From Gaetbulibacter sp. 4G1 (GTDB lineage: Bacteria > Bacteroidota > Bacteroidia > Flavobacteriales > Flavobacteriaceae): 64,000 nucleotides of DNA. The notes under the pieces were generated by a model that worked only from the letters and a program-made list of their open reading frames with translations, was not told the origin of the DNA and did no database searches. Numbering within the stretch: the stretch's first letter is position 1; each line of letters begins with the position of its first letter. The position numbers were made by a program, and so were the translations under genes. Where the stretch lies: positions 1 through 64,000 of the forward strand of contig NZ_MDVN01000009.1 in NCBI RefSeq assembly GCF_002741945.1, given 5' to 3'. Positions 26,966 to 35,634 of this stretch are shown here, piece after piece.

Positions 26966-28657
26966 ATGTCGCAATTATCAGAGCAAGAATTAGTAAGAAG
27001 AGAAAAGTTAGCGAAACTACGCGAATTAGGCATTAACCCGTATCCTGCAGATTTATACCCTGTAAACCACACCTCGAAACAGGTAAAAGAGCAATTTGAA
27101 GAAGACAAGAAGGTAATTATTGCTGGTAGAATTATGTCTAAAAATGTACAAGGGAAGGCTTCTTTTGGACAATTACAGGATGCTGAAGGTAAAATTCAGG
27201 TATATTTTAACAGAGATGAAATTTGTACAGGTGACGATAAATCTAAATACAACACTATCTTTAAGAGTCTTATAGATTTAGGTGATTTTGTTGGAATTGA
27301 AGGCGAATTGTTCACCACTAAAGTTGGTGAAAAAACTGTGCGGGTAAAAGATTTTAAGTTGCTTAGTAAAGCATTAAAGCCTTTGCCTTTACCAAAAGAA
27401 AAAGATGGTGTTGTTTATGATGCTTTCACGGACCCTGAATTACGCTACAGACAGCGTTATGCAGATTTGGTTGTAAATCCACATGTAAAAGAGGTGTTTG
27501 TAAAGCGTACTAAGTTGTTTAATGCGATGCGTCAATTTTTTAATGATGCTGGGTATTTCGAGGTTGAAACTCCAGTTTTACAACCTATACCTGGTGGCGC
27601 CGCTGCTCGTCCGTTTGTAACGCATCACAACGCTTTAGATGTACCTTTATATATGCGAATTGCTAATGAATTATATTTAAAGAGATTGATTGTTGGTGGT
27701 TTTGATGGAGTTTATGAATTTTCTAAAAACTTTAGAAATGAAGGTATGGACAGAACTCACAACCCCGAGTTTACTGCTATGGAAATTTATGTAGCCTATA
27801 AAGATTACAACTGGATGATGGATTTCTGTGAGCGTCTTTTAGAGCATTGTGCTATTGCCGTAAATGGTACGACAAAAGTAACTTTTGGTGATCATGAAAT
27901 AGATTTTAAAGCTCCTTATGCGAGAGTTACTATGGCAGACTCTATAAAGCATTTTACAGGTTTTGATATTACTGGTAAAAACGAAGATGAAATACGACAA
28001 GCAGCCAAAGATTTAGGTGTTGAAGTTGATAATACTATGGGAAAAGGTAAGCTTATCGATGAAATTTTTGGAGAAAAATGTGAAGGTAATTATATACAGC
28101 CTACTTACATTACAGATTACCCGAAAGAAATGAGCCCGTTATGTAAAGAACATCGTGATAATCCTGAATTAACTGAACGTTTTGAATTGATGGTTTGCGG
28201 AAAAGAAATTGCTAATGCATATTCTGAATTGAACGATCCTATTGACCAACGTGAGCGTTTTGAGCATCAACTTAAGTTAGCTGCAAAAGGCGACGACGAA
28301 GCTACAGAGTTTATAGATCATGATTTTTTACGTGCTTTAGAATATGGTATGCCTCCAACATCAGGAATGGGAATTGGTATGGATAGATTGATTATGTTTT
28401 TAACCAATAACCAATCCATTCAAGAAGTTTTATTCTTCCCACAAATGAGGCCAGAGAAAAAAACCGTAGCTATTAGTGATGAAGCAAAAACGGTTTTAGA
28501 GGTTTTGAAAAAAGCAGAAAAACTGAAATTAAACGATTTAAAAACACAATCTGGTTTATCAAATAAAAAATGGGATAAAACCATTAAAGAATTAACAAAA
28601 AACAACCTTGCTAAAGTTGAAAAAACTGATGATGGTTTGTTTGTAGAAGTAATATAA
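26966..28657 (+). CDS. lysS: lysyl-tRNA synthetase, class II
   Basis: LysS charges tRNA-Lys. The 563-residue protein has an N-terminal OB-fold anticodon-binding domain (about 50-150, [19 protein letters not shown]) and the class II catalytic core, with motif 2 [15 protein letters not shown] (about 256-270) and motif 3 [11 protein letters not shown] (about 470-480). After about residue 500 comes a tail of about 60 residues ([16 protein letters not shown], then [12 protein letters not shown]) that looks like a small winged-helix domain. Typical bacterial LysRS ends near 500, while longer forms are common in Bacteroidota. Confidence 0.97.
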   Translation: MSQLSEQELVRREKLAKLRELGINPYPADLYPVNHTSKQVKEQFEEDKKVIIAGRIMSKNVQGKASFGQLQDAEGKIQVYFNRDEICTGDDKSKYNTIFKSLIDLGDFVGIEGELFTTKVGEKTVRVKDFKLLSKALKPLPLPKEKDGVVYDAFTDPELRYRQRYADLVVNPHVKEVFVKRTKLFNAMRQFFNDAGYFEVETPVLQPIPGGAAARPFVTHHNALDVPLYMRIANELYLKRLIVGGFDGVYEFSKNFRNEGMDRTHNPEFTAMEIYVAYKDYNWMMDFCERLLEHCAIAVNGTTKVTFGDHEIDFKAPYARVTMADSIKHFTGFDITGKNEDEIRQAAKDLGVEVDNTMGKGKLIDEIFGEKCEGNYIQPTYITDYPKEMSPLCKEHRDNPELTERFELMVCGKEIANAYSELNDPIDQRERFEHQLKLAAKGDDEATEFIDHDFLRALEYGMPPTSGMGIGMDRLIMFLTNNQSIQEVLFFPQMRPEKKTVAISDEAKTVLEVLKKAEKLKLNDLKTQSGLSNKKWDKTIKELTKNNLAKVEKTDDGLFVEVI

Positions 28658-28684
28658 GCTTAAATAAATACTATCGTAAAAACT

Positions 28685-28717
28685 AAAGCCAGTAGTGAAA
28701 TTTCACTACTGGCTTTT
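28685..28717. terminator. bidirectional intrinsic terminator after lysS
   Basis: A perfect 16-bp stem (28685-28700 with 28701-28716, core GCCAGTAGTG/CACTACTGGC) is flanked by T on the plus strand. On the minus strand it is preceded by the G/U-rich run GTTTGTTGGTTAGTTAGTTG (28724-28743), seen before other terminators here. It can serve lysS and minus-strand transcripts from 28909. Confidence 0.85.
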
Positions 28718-28908
28718 AACTAACAACTAACTAACCAACAAACTTATTTTATGAATACTACGTTTGTAGTATCACAAACTAAACTCTATACAAATAGACG
28801 TCTTTTAGTTGAATTTATTATCTGTATTTAGAAATGTTTAACGCTTACAATTACAGCTTTATGCTTTCTTTAAGAAATAAGAATTAACTTGTTAATTTTT
28901 TAAGATAT

Positions 28909-29733
28909 TTAAGGAAGTATCTTTTTTATTTGAGCGTGGTATAATTCATAATTTATAAGATTTCCATGATTTCCATTTTCAATAGTCACAAAAGTAGTTA
29001 TTGGCTTTGGAGATACTTCAAACAGTTTTTTAGCTGATGCAAAAGGCACTACTGAATCTTCGGTACCATGAAACATAGTAATTGGGCATTTTACTTGTTT
29101 TATATATTGATTTGTTTGTAGTTTATATTTTAATAATGCCTCAACAGGAAACATAGGAAATCTAGATTTAGCTACATCGATAATACTATAGTAAGGAGTT
29201 TCTAAAATAAGTTGTTTAGGCTTATTCTTGGAGGCCAAATAAGTTGCCACCCCCGTTCCTAAAGACCTTCCATAAAGCGTAATACGCGCTTCGTTATAAT
29301 GCTCTTTCAAATAGTTGTAGCATAATTGTCCATCGTTATAAAGCGCTTTTTCACTTAATTTTCCTGTGCTTTTACCATAGGTTCTGTAATCCATTATTAA
29401 AACATCATATTGCTTTTCAACAAAATATTCAGCTATAAGTCCCCAGCGCGATAAATCACCTGCATTTCCATGAAAATATAATATTACTCCTTTTGGATTT
29501 TCTACTTTAAAATGAATGGCATTTATAACCGCATCATCATCCGTTTTCAAAAACAATTCATCAAAAGGTTGAGAAAATTTATACACATAATCTTGCTCTA
29601 AAACTGTTGGTAGAAACAGCATTTTTTCTTGTAAAAAATATAATAAAGAGCCAACCATAATATAGATGCTTAATAAAATTAAAGCAAACTTCTTAAGCTT
29701 TCGTTTTAGTAGGTTTTGATGTGTGTTTAACAT
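28909..29733 (-). CDS. alpha/beta hydrolase, membrane-anchored (first of a tandem pair)
   Basis: The 274-residue protein has an N-terminal membrane anchor (about 15-35, FALILLSIYIMVGSLLYFL). Its hydrolase fold includes the oxyanion region YFHGNAGD (about 82-89), the nucleophile elbow YGRSLGTG (about 153-160), an acid in HGTEDSVVPF (about 222-231) and the catalytic histidine in NGNHGNL (about 255-261). It is of the BEM46/YfhR type, whose natural substrates are mostly unknown. It overlaps the upstream paralogue by 41 bases, a sign of tandem duplication within one operon. Confidence 0.9.
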   Translation of the reverse strand: MLNTHQNLLKRKLKKFALILLSIYIMVGSLLYFLQEKMLFLPTVLEQDYVYKFSQPFDELFLKTDDDAVINAIHFKVENPKGVILYFHGNAGDLSRWGLIAEYFVEKQYDVLIMDYRTYGKSTGKLSEKALYNDGQLCYNYLKEHYNEARITLYGRSLGTGVATYLASKNKPKQLILETPYYSIIDVAKSRFPMFPVEALLKYKLQTNQYIKQVKCPITMFHGTEDSVVPFASAKKLFEVSPKPITTFVTIENGNHGNLINYELYHAQIKKILP

Positions 29734-30571
29734 GAATACTTGTGGTTGACAAATCGATATCGTGTGGTTTTTGATTTAGAATATCGTGAATCATTTTATG
29801 ATAAGATTCAAAGTTATTTAAATTTTTATGACCTCCGCCTATAACCGAGTGAAGCTTTGTTAGTTTTGGGTTTACTTGAGATAGTTTAACACTAGTTTTG
29901 TACGGAATTAAATTATCGTTTGTACCATGAATAATATGAATAGGGCATTTTACATATTTTAACCACTTATATGTAGGTAACGGGTATTTTAATAAAACAC
30001 TTAACGGCATAAAAGGAGCATAACGGGCTGTAACTTTAGTTAAGCTGTAATATGGCGCATCCAAAATAAGTTTTTTAGGGTTATTCATTGAAGCTAATTT
30101 AGCTGCAAAACCTGAACCTAAAGAACGACCGTAAAGTATAATTCTGTCTTCTGTAGTACGCTCTTTTATTTTATTATATACTTCTTGCAAATCTCGTTTA
30201 ATGGCTTTTTGCGAGCGTCTGCCTGTACTTTTTCCAAAACCACGATAATCTACCATTAGTACATTATAATTGTGCCGAGTAAAATCTACTGCAAATTTCC
30301 CCCAACCTTTTATGCTTTTAGAGTTTCCTTTTAGATATAGCACAATACCTTTCGATTCGCCTTTAGGTTTAAAAAGAATACCATTAATAACCGCACCATC
30401 TCTGGTTTCTAAATTATGCTCTTCTATATCTTGATTTTCATAATTAAATTGAAAATCTTTTGGTAGTTTTTCTGGTTTAAACAGCATATAATCCTGTAAA
30501 TAATACAAAGCAATGCTTATTGCTATATATATTATTGCTATAGTTATAAGTGTTGATAACCAGTATACCAT
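29693..30571 (-). CDS. alpha/beta hydrolase, membrane-anchored (second of a tandem pair)
   Basis: This 292-residue paralogue of the gene at 28909 has an N-terminal helix (about 5-27), the elbow YGRSLGSG (about 149-156), acid HGTNDNLIPY and histidine GGGHKNL. The two proteins share the same order of motifs and similar spacing, while the C-terminus here carries an extra basic tail (about 270-292) that overlaps the next gene. It is the first gene of the pair. Confidence 0.9.
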   Translation of the reverse strand: MVYWLSTLITIAIIYIAISIALYYLQDYMLFKPEKLPKDFQFNYENQDIEEHNLETRDGAVINGILFKPKGESKGIVLYLKGNSKSIKGWGKFAVDFTRHNYNVLMVDYRGFGKSTGRRSQKAIKRDLQEVYNKIKERTTEDRIILYGRSLGSGFAAKLASMNNPKKLILDAPYYSLTKVTARYAPFMPLSVLLKYPLPTYKWLKYVKCPIHIIHGTNDNLIPYKTSVKLSQVNPKLTKLHSVIGGGHKNLNNFESYHKMIHDILNQKPHDIDLSTTSIHVKHTSKPTKTKA

Positions 30572-30607
30572 TTAAAATGTTTTTACTAAATATATAAAAT
30601 ATAAACT

Positions 30608-30642
30608 AAAAAGGCTTTAGTAGGTTACTAAAGCCTTTTTTT
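30608..30642. terminator. bidirectional intrinsic terminator between M49-like and hydrolase genes
   Basis: Perfect 12-bp stem AAGGCTTTAGTA (30611-30622) with TACTAAAGCCTT (30626-30637), loop of three, with T-runs on both strands. It ends the minus-strand peptidase gene at 30658. Confidence 0.88.
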
Positions 30643-30657
30643 GAATATGATACTATT

Positions 30658-32298
30658 TTACATCCCTAAAGCTGTTAAACCTTGTTCGAAAATTACATCA
30701 ACTGGAATGTTTGCCGAACTTAAACGGTCTAAATCTGATTGTAATTCGTTTGAAATAATACCTTTATCTTTTACCAAATCTGCAACACCATCATAATCAC
30801 CATTTCCTTGAAGTGTTAATATTAAGCCCGACAGATCTTTCATAGCCACTATCATGTTATCATAATTTACTTTATAAACACCGTTTTCATCTCTACTAAA
30901 TGCCCCTTTTTCTTTAAAGAAATTAAAGCGAATCATATTAGCTTTTCCATGAGCACTAGAAACTCCAAAACGCACAGATCGAAAAATACTAGCCATAAAC
31001 GTAGTCATGTAATCTTTCATATCACCATCAATTTCTCCTTTGCTATGTAGTTGTTGCACCATATATAAACCTAAAACATCTGCCTTCCCTTCTTCTAAAG
31101 CACTTGAATGTTCTTTAAGCGATGTACGCACCGTTCCTTTATCATTTATAGTGTTTTTAATTCCTAAACCGTGAGCCACTTCATGAAACATTGTGTTTGC
31201 AAAAAAAGCATCAAATGTGATATGCTTGCGTTGTGTTTCATCTATTAAAACTTCTGATATTGGAACTAATATTTTATCAAATTTTGCTTGCATTGCATTT
31301 TTAAGTTGCAATCTTCTTGTCCCTTTTTGTAATTGTACTTCTTCATCATTGGGCAAGTTAATGGCTATTGTTTTACTTCCCGAATTACAATCGCCTGCAT
31401 AATACACAACATCGTATGCATTTAAATCACTATCTGTTCCTGGAGTTTCTTTTTTATAAGCATCATCTACTGGTAATCCTTTTTGTAATTCTGGCAAGAA
31501 ACTAGCAAAGCGAGCTAATTTAGCACTCCACTCCTGATCTTTAATAAGGACATAACCTTCATGAGCAGCTTTGTTTCCAAACATTTGATCTTCGTAGGTT
31601 TCAATTGGACCTATTACTATATCTAAGGTGTTTGTTTTCATATCCATCCAAGCTAAATCACTAGGTTGATAATTGTCGTCCAACATGGCTTGGGCTCTTA
31701 ATTCCAAATACTTTTTAAGACCTGCGTCATCAGCCAGTTTTGAAGCTTCAAGTAATAAATCTGAAACCGTCTTAACCTCTTTTTCAAATTGTTGATAGTA
31801 GGGAATTGAATATAACTTCCCTTTTTCGTCGCGTCTAACAAAATTATATATGCTCGATTTGTTTTCTATATCTGCAGCTTCAAATTCTTCTTTTGTCATA
31901 TCCTTTGGATAATAATTTGCCCCTAAAGGTTTAGCTCCTACTCCTTCAACAAAAGGCGCATTACCATCTAATCTATCCCAGGGGCCATAGTTAATTTTTA
32001 CAAAAGTTTTAGTGTCGGCATCAGAAACTGAATTTAATAATGCTGTCTTATCTCCATAAGATTCATACCAAAACAAATCATTCATTATATCAGCTGCTTT
32101 AATTAAAACAGGTATCATCTTACGCTCATTATCGGTAAGTTTACTAAGGTCTGTTGTTAGTTTTACATTAACATACTTACTTAAGTTTTTTTGCATTTTG
32201 GTTTGCGGGATTTCTTTATTTTGGGTTTCTTCCTTTTTTTCTTGTTTACAAGAAAAAGTAAACACAGTTACTATTAGTAACACAATTATTTTTTTCAT
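30658..32298 (-). CDS. peptidase M49-like (dipeptidyl-peptidase III family) zinc lipoprotein
   Basis: The 546-residue protein has a lipoprotein signal ending FSC at about residue 17, so it is probably in the periplasm or outer membrane. The zinc motif is HEVAHGLG (about 373-380) and the second is EEGKADVLG (about 401-409). In dipeptidyl-peptidase III the first motif is HEXXGH with one extra residue; here it is the shorter HEXXH, a variant known in some bacterial members and in related proteins. The third ligand Glu fits EExKAD. It would release dipeptides from peptides or act as a general zinc hydrolase. It has its own promoter and terminator. Confidence 0.85.
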   Translation of the reverse strand: MKKIIVLLIVTVFTFSCKQEKKEETQNKEIPQTKMQKNLSKYVNVKLTTDLSKLTDNERKMIPVLIKAADIMNDLFWYESYGDKTALLNSVSDADTKTFVKINYGPWDRLDGNAPFVEGVGAKPLGANYYPKDMTKEEFEAADIENKSSIYNFVRRDEKGKLYSIPYYQQFEKEVKTVSDLLLEASKLADDAGLKKYLELRAQAMLDDNYQPSDLAWMDMKTNTLDIVIGPIETYEDQMFGNKAAHEGYVLIKDQEWSAKLARFASFLPELQKGLPVDDAYKKETPGTDSDLNAYDVVYYAGDCNSGSKTIAINLPNDEEVQLQKGTRRLQLKNAMQAKFDKILVPISEVLIDETQRKHITFDAFFANTMFHEVAHGLGIKNTINDKGTVRTSLKEHSSALEEGKADVLGLYMVQQLHSKGEIDGDMKDYMTTFMASIFRSVRFGVSSAHGKANMIRFNFFKEKGAFSRDENGVYKVNYDNMIVAMKDLSGLILTLQGNGDYDGVADLVKDKGIISNELQSDLDRLSSANIPVDVIFEQGLTALGM

Positions 32299-32323
32299 TA
32301 GTAGATATTTTTATGAATTGTCT

Positions 32324-32331
32324 CAAAGTTA
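32324..32331 (-). promoter_or_regulatory. -7 promoter box (TAACTTTG) for the M49-like gene
   Basis: Minus-strand match to TAnnTTTG, 26 bases upstream of the start at 32298. Confidence 0.5.
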
Positions 32332-32340
32332 GCCAAATTT

Positions 32341-32901
32341 TCACTTCTTTTCCACATAATCTTTAATAGACATTTCGTTAATAATCACGTCATTTAAAAC
32401 GGCTTCGCCATTTTTTATATAAACCAAAGCATAGGTGTTATTTTTAATAGAGTCCTGTTGATTATTTCTTACTGCAACTTCGGCATCATAAGCTTTGGTT
32501 TCTTCCATATAATAACGATTAAATGGTAAATTGAAGTTTAATTTTTGTTTATTTTTATTGTACCACCATACTTCTCCAACAATAAAATCTTTATTTAAAT
32601 TTAAAGGCACTTTACTTACTTGATTCACTTTTGCAAAACCTAAACTATCGGTATCTAAATACACGTAAACTTTATCTTTTCTTTCCCAAAGCGTATCGGT
32701 AGTTACAAAAGAGCTTATCTCGTAATTTAAATTGATATACTTACCTCTATATGGGTCGCTAGGATCGACAGGTTGTGTTTTAAACCTATACGCGGTTCCT
32801 GTGTTTATAACAGATTCTTTATTAAAAATCATTTGTGCTGGCACAAATATTTGTGCAATAGCTACAACTATAAATAGTATAAATATATGTATCGTTTTCA
32901 T
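32341..32901 (-). CDS. GDYXXLXY-family protein
   Basis: The 186-residue product has an N-terminal hydrophobic segment and the family signature in a variant form, PYRGKYINLNYEI (about 51-63), in which GDY is GKY. Such proteins usually pair with DUF2157 membrane proteins, as here, where that gene lies 12 bases upstream. The function is unknown. It is the last gene of a three-gene minus-strand operon (34198-34884, 32914-34191 and this gene). Confidence 0.85.
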   Translation of the reverse strand: MKTIHIFILFIVVAIAQIFVPAQMIFNKESVINTGTAYRFKTQPVDPSDPYRGKYINLNYEISSFVTTDTLWERKDKVYVYLDTDSLGFAKVNQVSKVPLNLNKDFIVGEVWWYNKNKQKLNFNLPFNRYYMEETKAYDAEVAVRNNQQDSIKNNTYALVYIKNGEAVLNDVIINEMSIKDYVEKK

Positions 32902-32913
32902 TTTTGCTTTTTT

Positions 32914-34191
32914 TTAATTTCTTATTGATTTTTGCTTTTTAAGCATCATGTAATTAGTTAAAAAGAATCCAACACCAACACATACAAACAACAAACCTCT
33001 AACTACAAAACTCATATTCGTATCGAAAAAACGACACACAATTAAGGCAGTTATTATTAGTAAACCGTAATTTAAAATACCAAAATGAAATTTGTCTGCA
33101 CCAATTTTTATAGCTACAATACCTAAAACGAGAATAATTAAATTAACTAGAATTGTTGGAATAATGCTACTTGTTATTCCTATAAAAAAGATGGCTGTAA
33201 AAATTATAAATACATATTGAAAAAGATTGAAACTTTGAATCCATTTTTTCGAATGGGAATAAATCAAAACACTTAATGCTAATAAGAAAAGTATAATTGA
33301 AATATAAAACTCTTGAGAGTTAAAAATAATATCATGTCTTAAAATATCTTTCCATAGCCACTCAAAACTAGCAAACATTAACATGTAAATGGTTCCTAAA
33401 GAACCTAAAATTAAATAACCATTTCGTCTTAATTTCTGGTTGTCGAAAAAAGGTGATTTTCCAATGTTATAAAACAACCCAAACAAAATAACATACATTA
33501 AAAATCCAAACTCTTCGCTTCTATATACAAAAGCCCCCAATACAATAACTACACTTAGAGGCAAAAACCAATTAAAAATTGAGGTGACATTATGTGTCTT
33601 TTTATTTTTTAGTAATTGGTAATAATGTGGTATAATTATAACTAACAATATTAAATACAACCAAGGTGTTTGATTACCATCAAAATACCCATAAGAGCAA
33701 GCATAATTTGTTGCAAAAACAATGTGTAAAATGGCTAAAGTGTTAGATTTTAGTAGGTAGATTAGTGGTGCGCAAAGTAAAATCCACATTAGCATATAAC
33801 TGCTAAAGTCTCCTGGAGTATTATAAATTTGGCTTACCAGTGCCATACTCGCACCAACTGCAAAAAACAAAAATACTCCCGAAGCTTCCCTCCATGTTGC
33901 ACTCTTTTTCTTTAAGATTGTGTAACCCACAATAAATTGACCAATAATTAATGGTGTAAAAGCAAAAACTGTTTTTATACTTCTGGAAAAATTATCCCAA
34001 TTATGTGCCAGAATTAAAATAATACCAAGGCCAACTAATGCTGAACCTAAGACCGCAAAAACCGTGAATAATCTATTTGGTGAACTTTCTTTTTTATACT
34101 TATAGAAGTTTTCAATATCTATAGCGACTTCGTTTGTAATAACTTGTTCTTCAACAAGTTCTTTTATATCGTTTTGAATTTTTGAATTCAT
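32914..34191 (-). CDS. DUF2157 multi-pass membrane protein
   Basis: The 425-residue protein has a short soluble N-terminus (IKELVEEQVITNEVAIDIENFY, written in two parts: IKELVEEQV and ITNEVAIDI, about 9-26) as in DUF2157 proteins, followed by about 12 membrane helices. The role is unknown. It is tightly linked to the GDYXXLXY gene (12 bases) and the CPBP-like gene (6 bases), suggesting the three products work together in the membrane. Confidence 0.85.
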   Translation of the reverse strand: MNSKIQNDIKELVEEQVITNEVAIDIENFYKYKKESSPNRLFTVFAVLGSALVGLGIILILAHNWDNFSRSIKTVFAFTPLIIGQFIVGYTILKKKSATWREASGVFLFFAVGASMALVSQIYNTPGDFSSYMLMWILLCAPLIYLLKSNTLAILHIVFATNYACSYGYFDGNQTPWLYLILLVIIIPHYYQLLKNKKTHNVTSIFNWFLPLSVVIVLGAFVYRSEEFGFLMYVILFGLFYNIGKSPFFDNQKLRRNGYLILGSLGTIYMLMFASFEWLWKDILRHDIIFNSQEFYISIILFLLALSVLIYSHSKKWIQSFNLFQYVFIIFTAIFFIGITSSIIPTILVNLIILVLGIVAIKIGADKFHFGILNYGLLIITALIVCRFFDTNMSFVVRGLLFVCVGVGFFLTNYMMLKKQKSIRN

Positions 34192-34197
34192 ATTTTT

Positions 34198-34884
34198 TTA
34201 GTTTATAAATTTTAAAAACACTTCTTGAAAAGGATCTCTATTAACTACAGTATAATAAAATATAGCTCCTAACCAACCATGAAAAATGCCCATAGCATAA
34301 ATATTCTTTATTTTTAAATAAATATATCCATAAAATAAGGCTAATAAAAAGGTTCCTATCATTAACCATTTTGAAGGAAAATGAACTATAGAAAACAGTG
34401 TAGCCGTTATAAATATAACTGAAAGTTTATTCAATTTCTTTTTATTAAGGTCTTTTAAGTTTCCTGCTATTAATGCAATAGTTATAAACTGCTGAATACT
34501 TCCCCAAATTGGGTAGGTTATTAAAAGTGGTAAAATATGCCAGGTTAAATTAATTGTATTTTGACTAAACCCTATAACAAGAAATGAAATTATAGATATA
34601 ACCGCAAAGGGTATCATTAGCTTAACCGTACTTTTAAAATTATCAGTTCTAAAACCCCAATATTTTAAAATATTTTTTTCTCGCTTGTATCTGTATAAAG
34701 CATATAAGCTCCAACCAATTATTGCAAATACTACAAATAACAATCTCCAATTTAGAAAATCCATGAAAATAAATTTTCCAATAGCTGTTAAAATTACTGC
34801 TGCAATTTCTAGTATTCTTGCTTTATCAGAAATCAATCGTTTTTCAGAGAACTCTAGCAAATCTTCTGTGAGTTTTGGTTTCAT
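34198..34884 (-). CDS. CPBP-family membrane protein with degenerate glutamate motif
   Basis: The 228-residue product has about six membrane helices and the layout of CAAX-protease/bacteriocin-processing (CPBP) enzymes. Motif 2 appears as FSIVHFP (about 163-169) and motif 3 as GIFHGWLGA (about 199-207). Motif 1, normally EExxxR, reads WGSIQQFITIAL (about 127-138): both glutamates are missing and glutamine stands there. It is either an inactive relative or uses another acidic residue. It is the first gene of the three-gene operon. Confidence 0.7.
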   Translation of the reverse strand: MKPKLTEDLLEFSEKRLISDKARILEIAAVILTAIGKFIFMDFLNWRLLFVVFAIIGWSLYALYRYKREKNILKYWGFRTDNFKSTVKLMIPFAVISIISFLVIGFSQNTINLTWHILPLLITYPIWGSIQQFITIALIAGNLKDLNKKKLNKLSVIFITATLFSIVHFPSKWLMIGTFLLALFYGYIYLKIKNIYAMGIFHGWLGAIFYYTVVNRDPFQEVFLKFIN

Positions 34885-34899
34885 TACTTAAGATTTTTT

Positions 34900-34930
34900 A
34901 AAACCTCACAGCTTATAACCATGAGGTTTT
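34900..34930 (-). terminator. hairpin after the YiaA gene
   Basis: Stem AAAACCTCA (34900-34908) with TGAGGTTTT (34922-34930), loop 13. In minus-strand RNA it is followed by only short U before an A-run and preceded by TTGGTTAGTTAGTTAACCC (34931-34949). It lies 15 bases before the next gene start, so it may act as attenuator rather than full terminator. Confidence 0.55.
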
Positions 34931-35001
34931 GGGTTAACTAACTAACCAATCATCAAAACAATCCTTTTTGTATTTTTTGTTTTGATTTTTGTTGACTATT
35001 T

Positions 35002-35484
35002 CTATTTTTCTTCATTACTCATTCTATCAATATACTGTACATCTCTGGTGTTTTTTTGCACAGCAATAGCGGCAAATAAACTTAGCAGAAAAGACATACC
35101 ATAAAATCCTTTTTCACTTAGCAATAAATCTGCATTCCAAAGCCCAATAATTAATAAAACAATAGATGCTATTGTTGTAAACCAACTAATACTGTAATAA
35201 ATATCGGTTACAGGTATATTCTCCATTTTATCTCTCACTGCTTTTTGTACAGAGATCACCGAAAACAGTCCAAACAGCAGAATAGTAAAATAATAACCTT
35301 TCTCGTTTAGTAACATTTCTGCATTCCATAAGCCTATACAATACGAAGTCATCCCTATTAATAATGCTGTCCATGAAGCACCAATAAAGGCAGAAGTTGG
35401 TTTCTGGTCGTAAACTTCGATCTCTTTTATAGTTTCTTTTTTTCTAGATTTTTCATCCATAGAAACTGTTGTCTCATAATTCAT
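35002..35484 (-). CDS. YiaA/YiaB-family inner-membrane protein
   Basis: I start at the ATG of MNYETTVSM; a longer frame adds 12 residues that do not look like a natural start. The 160-residue protein has two copies of a helix pair with the shared sequences [18 protein letters not shown] (about 50-67) and [19 protein letters not shown] (about 112-130), the hallmark of the YiaA/YiaB family. The function is unknown. Confidence 0.88.
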   Translation of the reverse strand: MNYETTVSMDEKSRKKETIKEIEVYDQKPTSAFIGASWTALLIGMTSYCIGLWNAEMLLNEKGYYFTILLFGLFSVISVQKAVRDKMENIPVTDIYYSISWFTTIASIVLLIIGLWNADLLLSEKGFYGMSFLLSLFAAIAVQKNTRDVQYIDRMSNEEK

Positions 35485-35634
35485 AATTTTTGTTTTAATG
35501 ATTACAAGGCAAAACTGCAAAACTTATAGAAGTTGTAAAACACAATTTTTAATAAAAACTGACGATATATTATACGTATTTAATAATTAAATAATTATAT
35601 TTATTGATATTTAAAATTATTTAATGACGATTAA

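Noticed and set aside
28751-28831. 26-codon reading frame after the lysS terminator
   Set aside because: It has no promoter box or recognisable peptide, and overlaps a small palindrome (28755-28772); chance frame is more likely.
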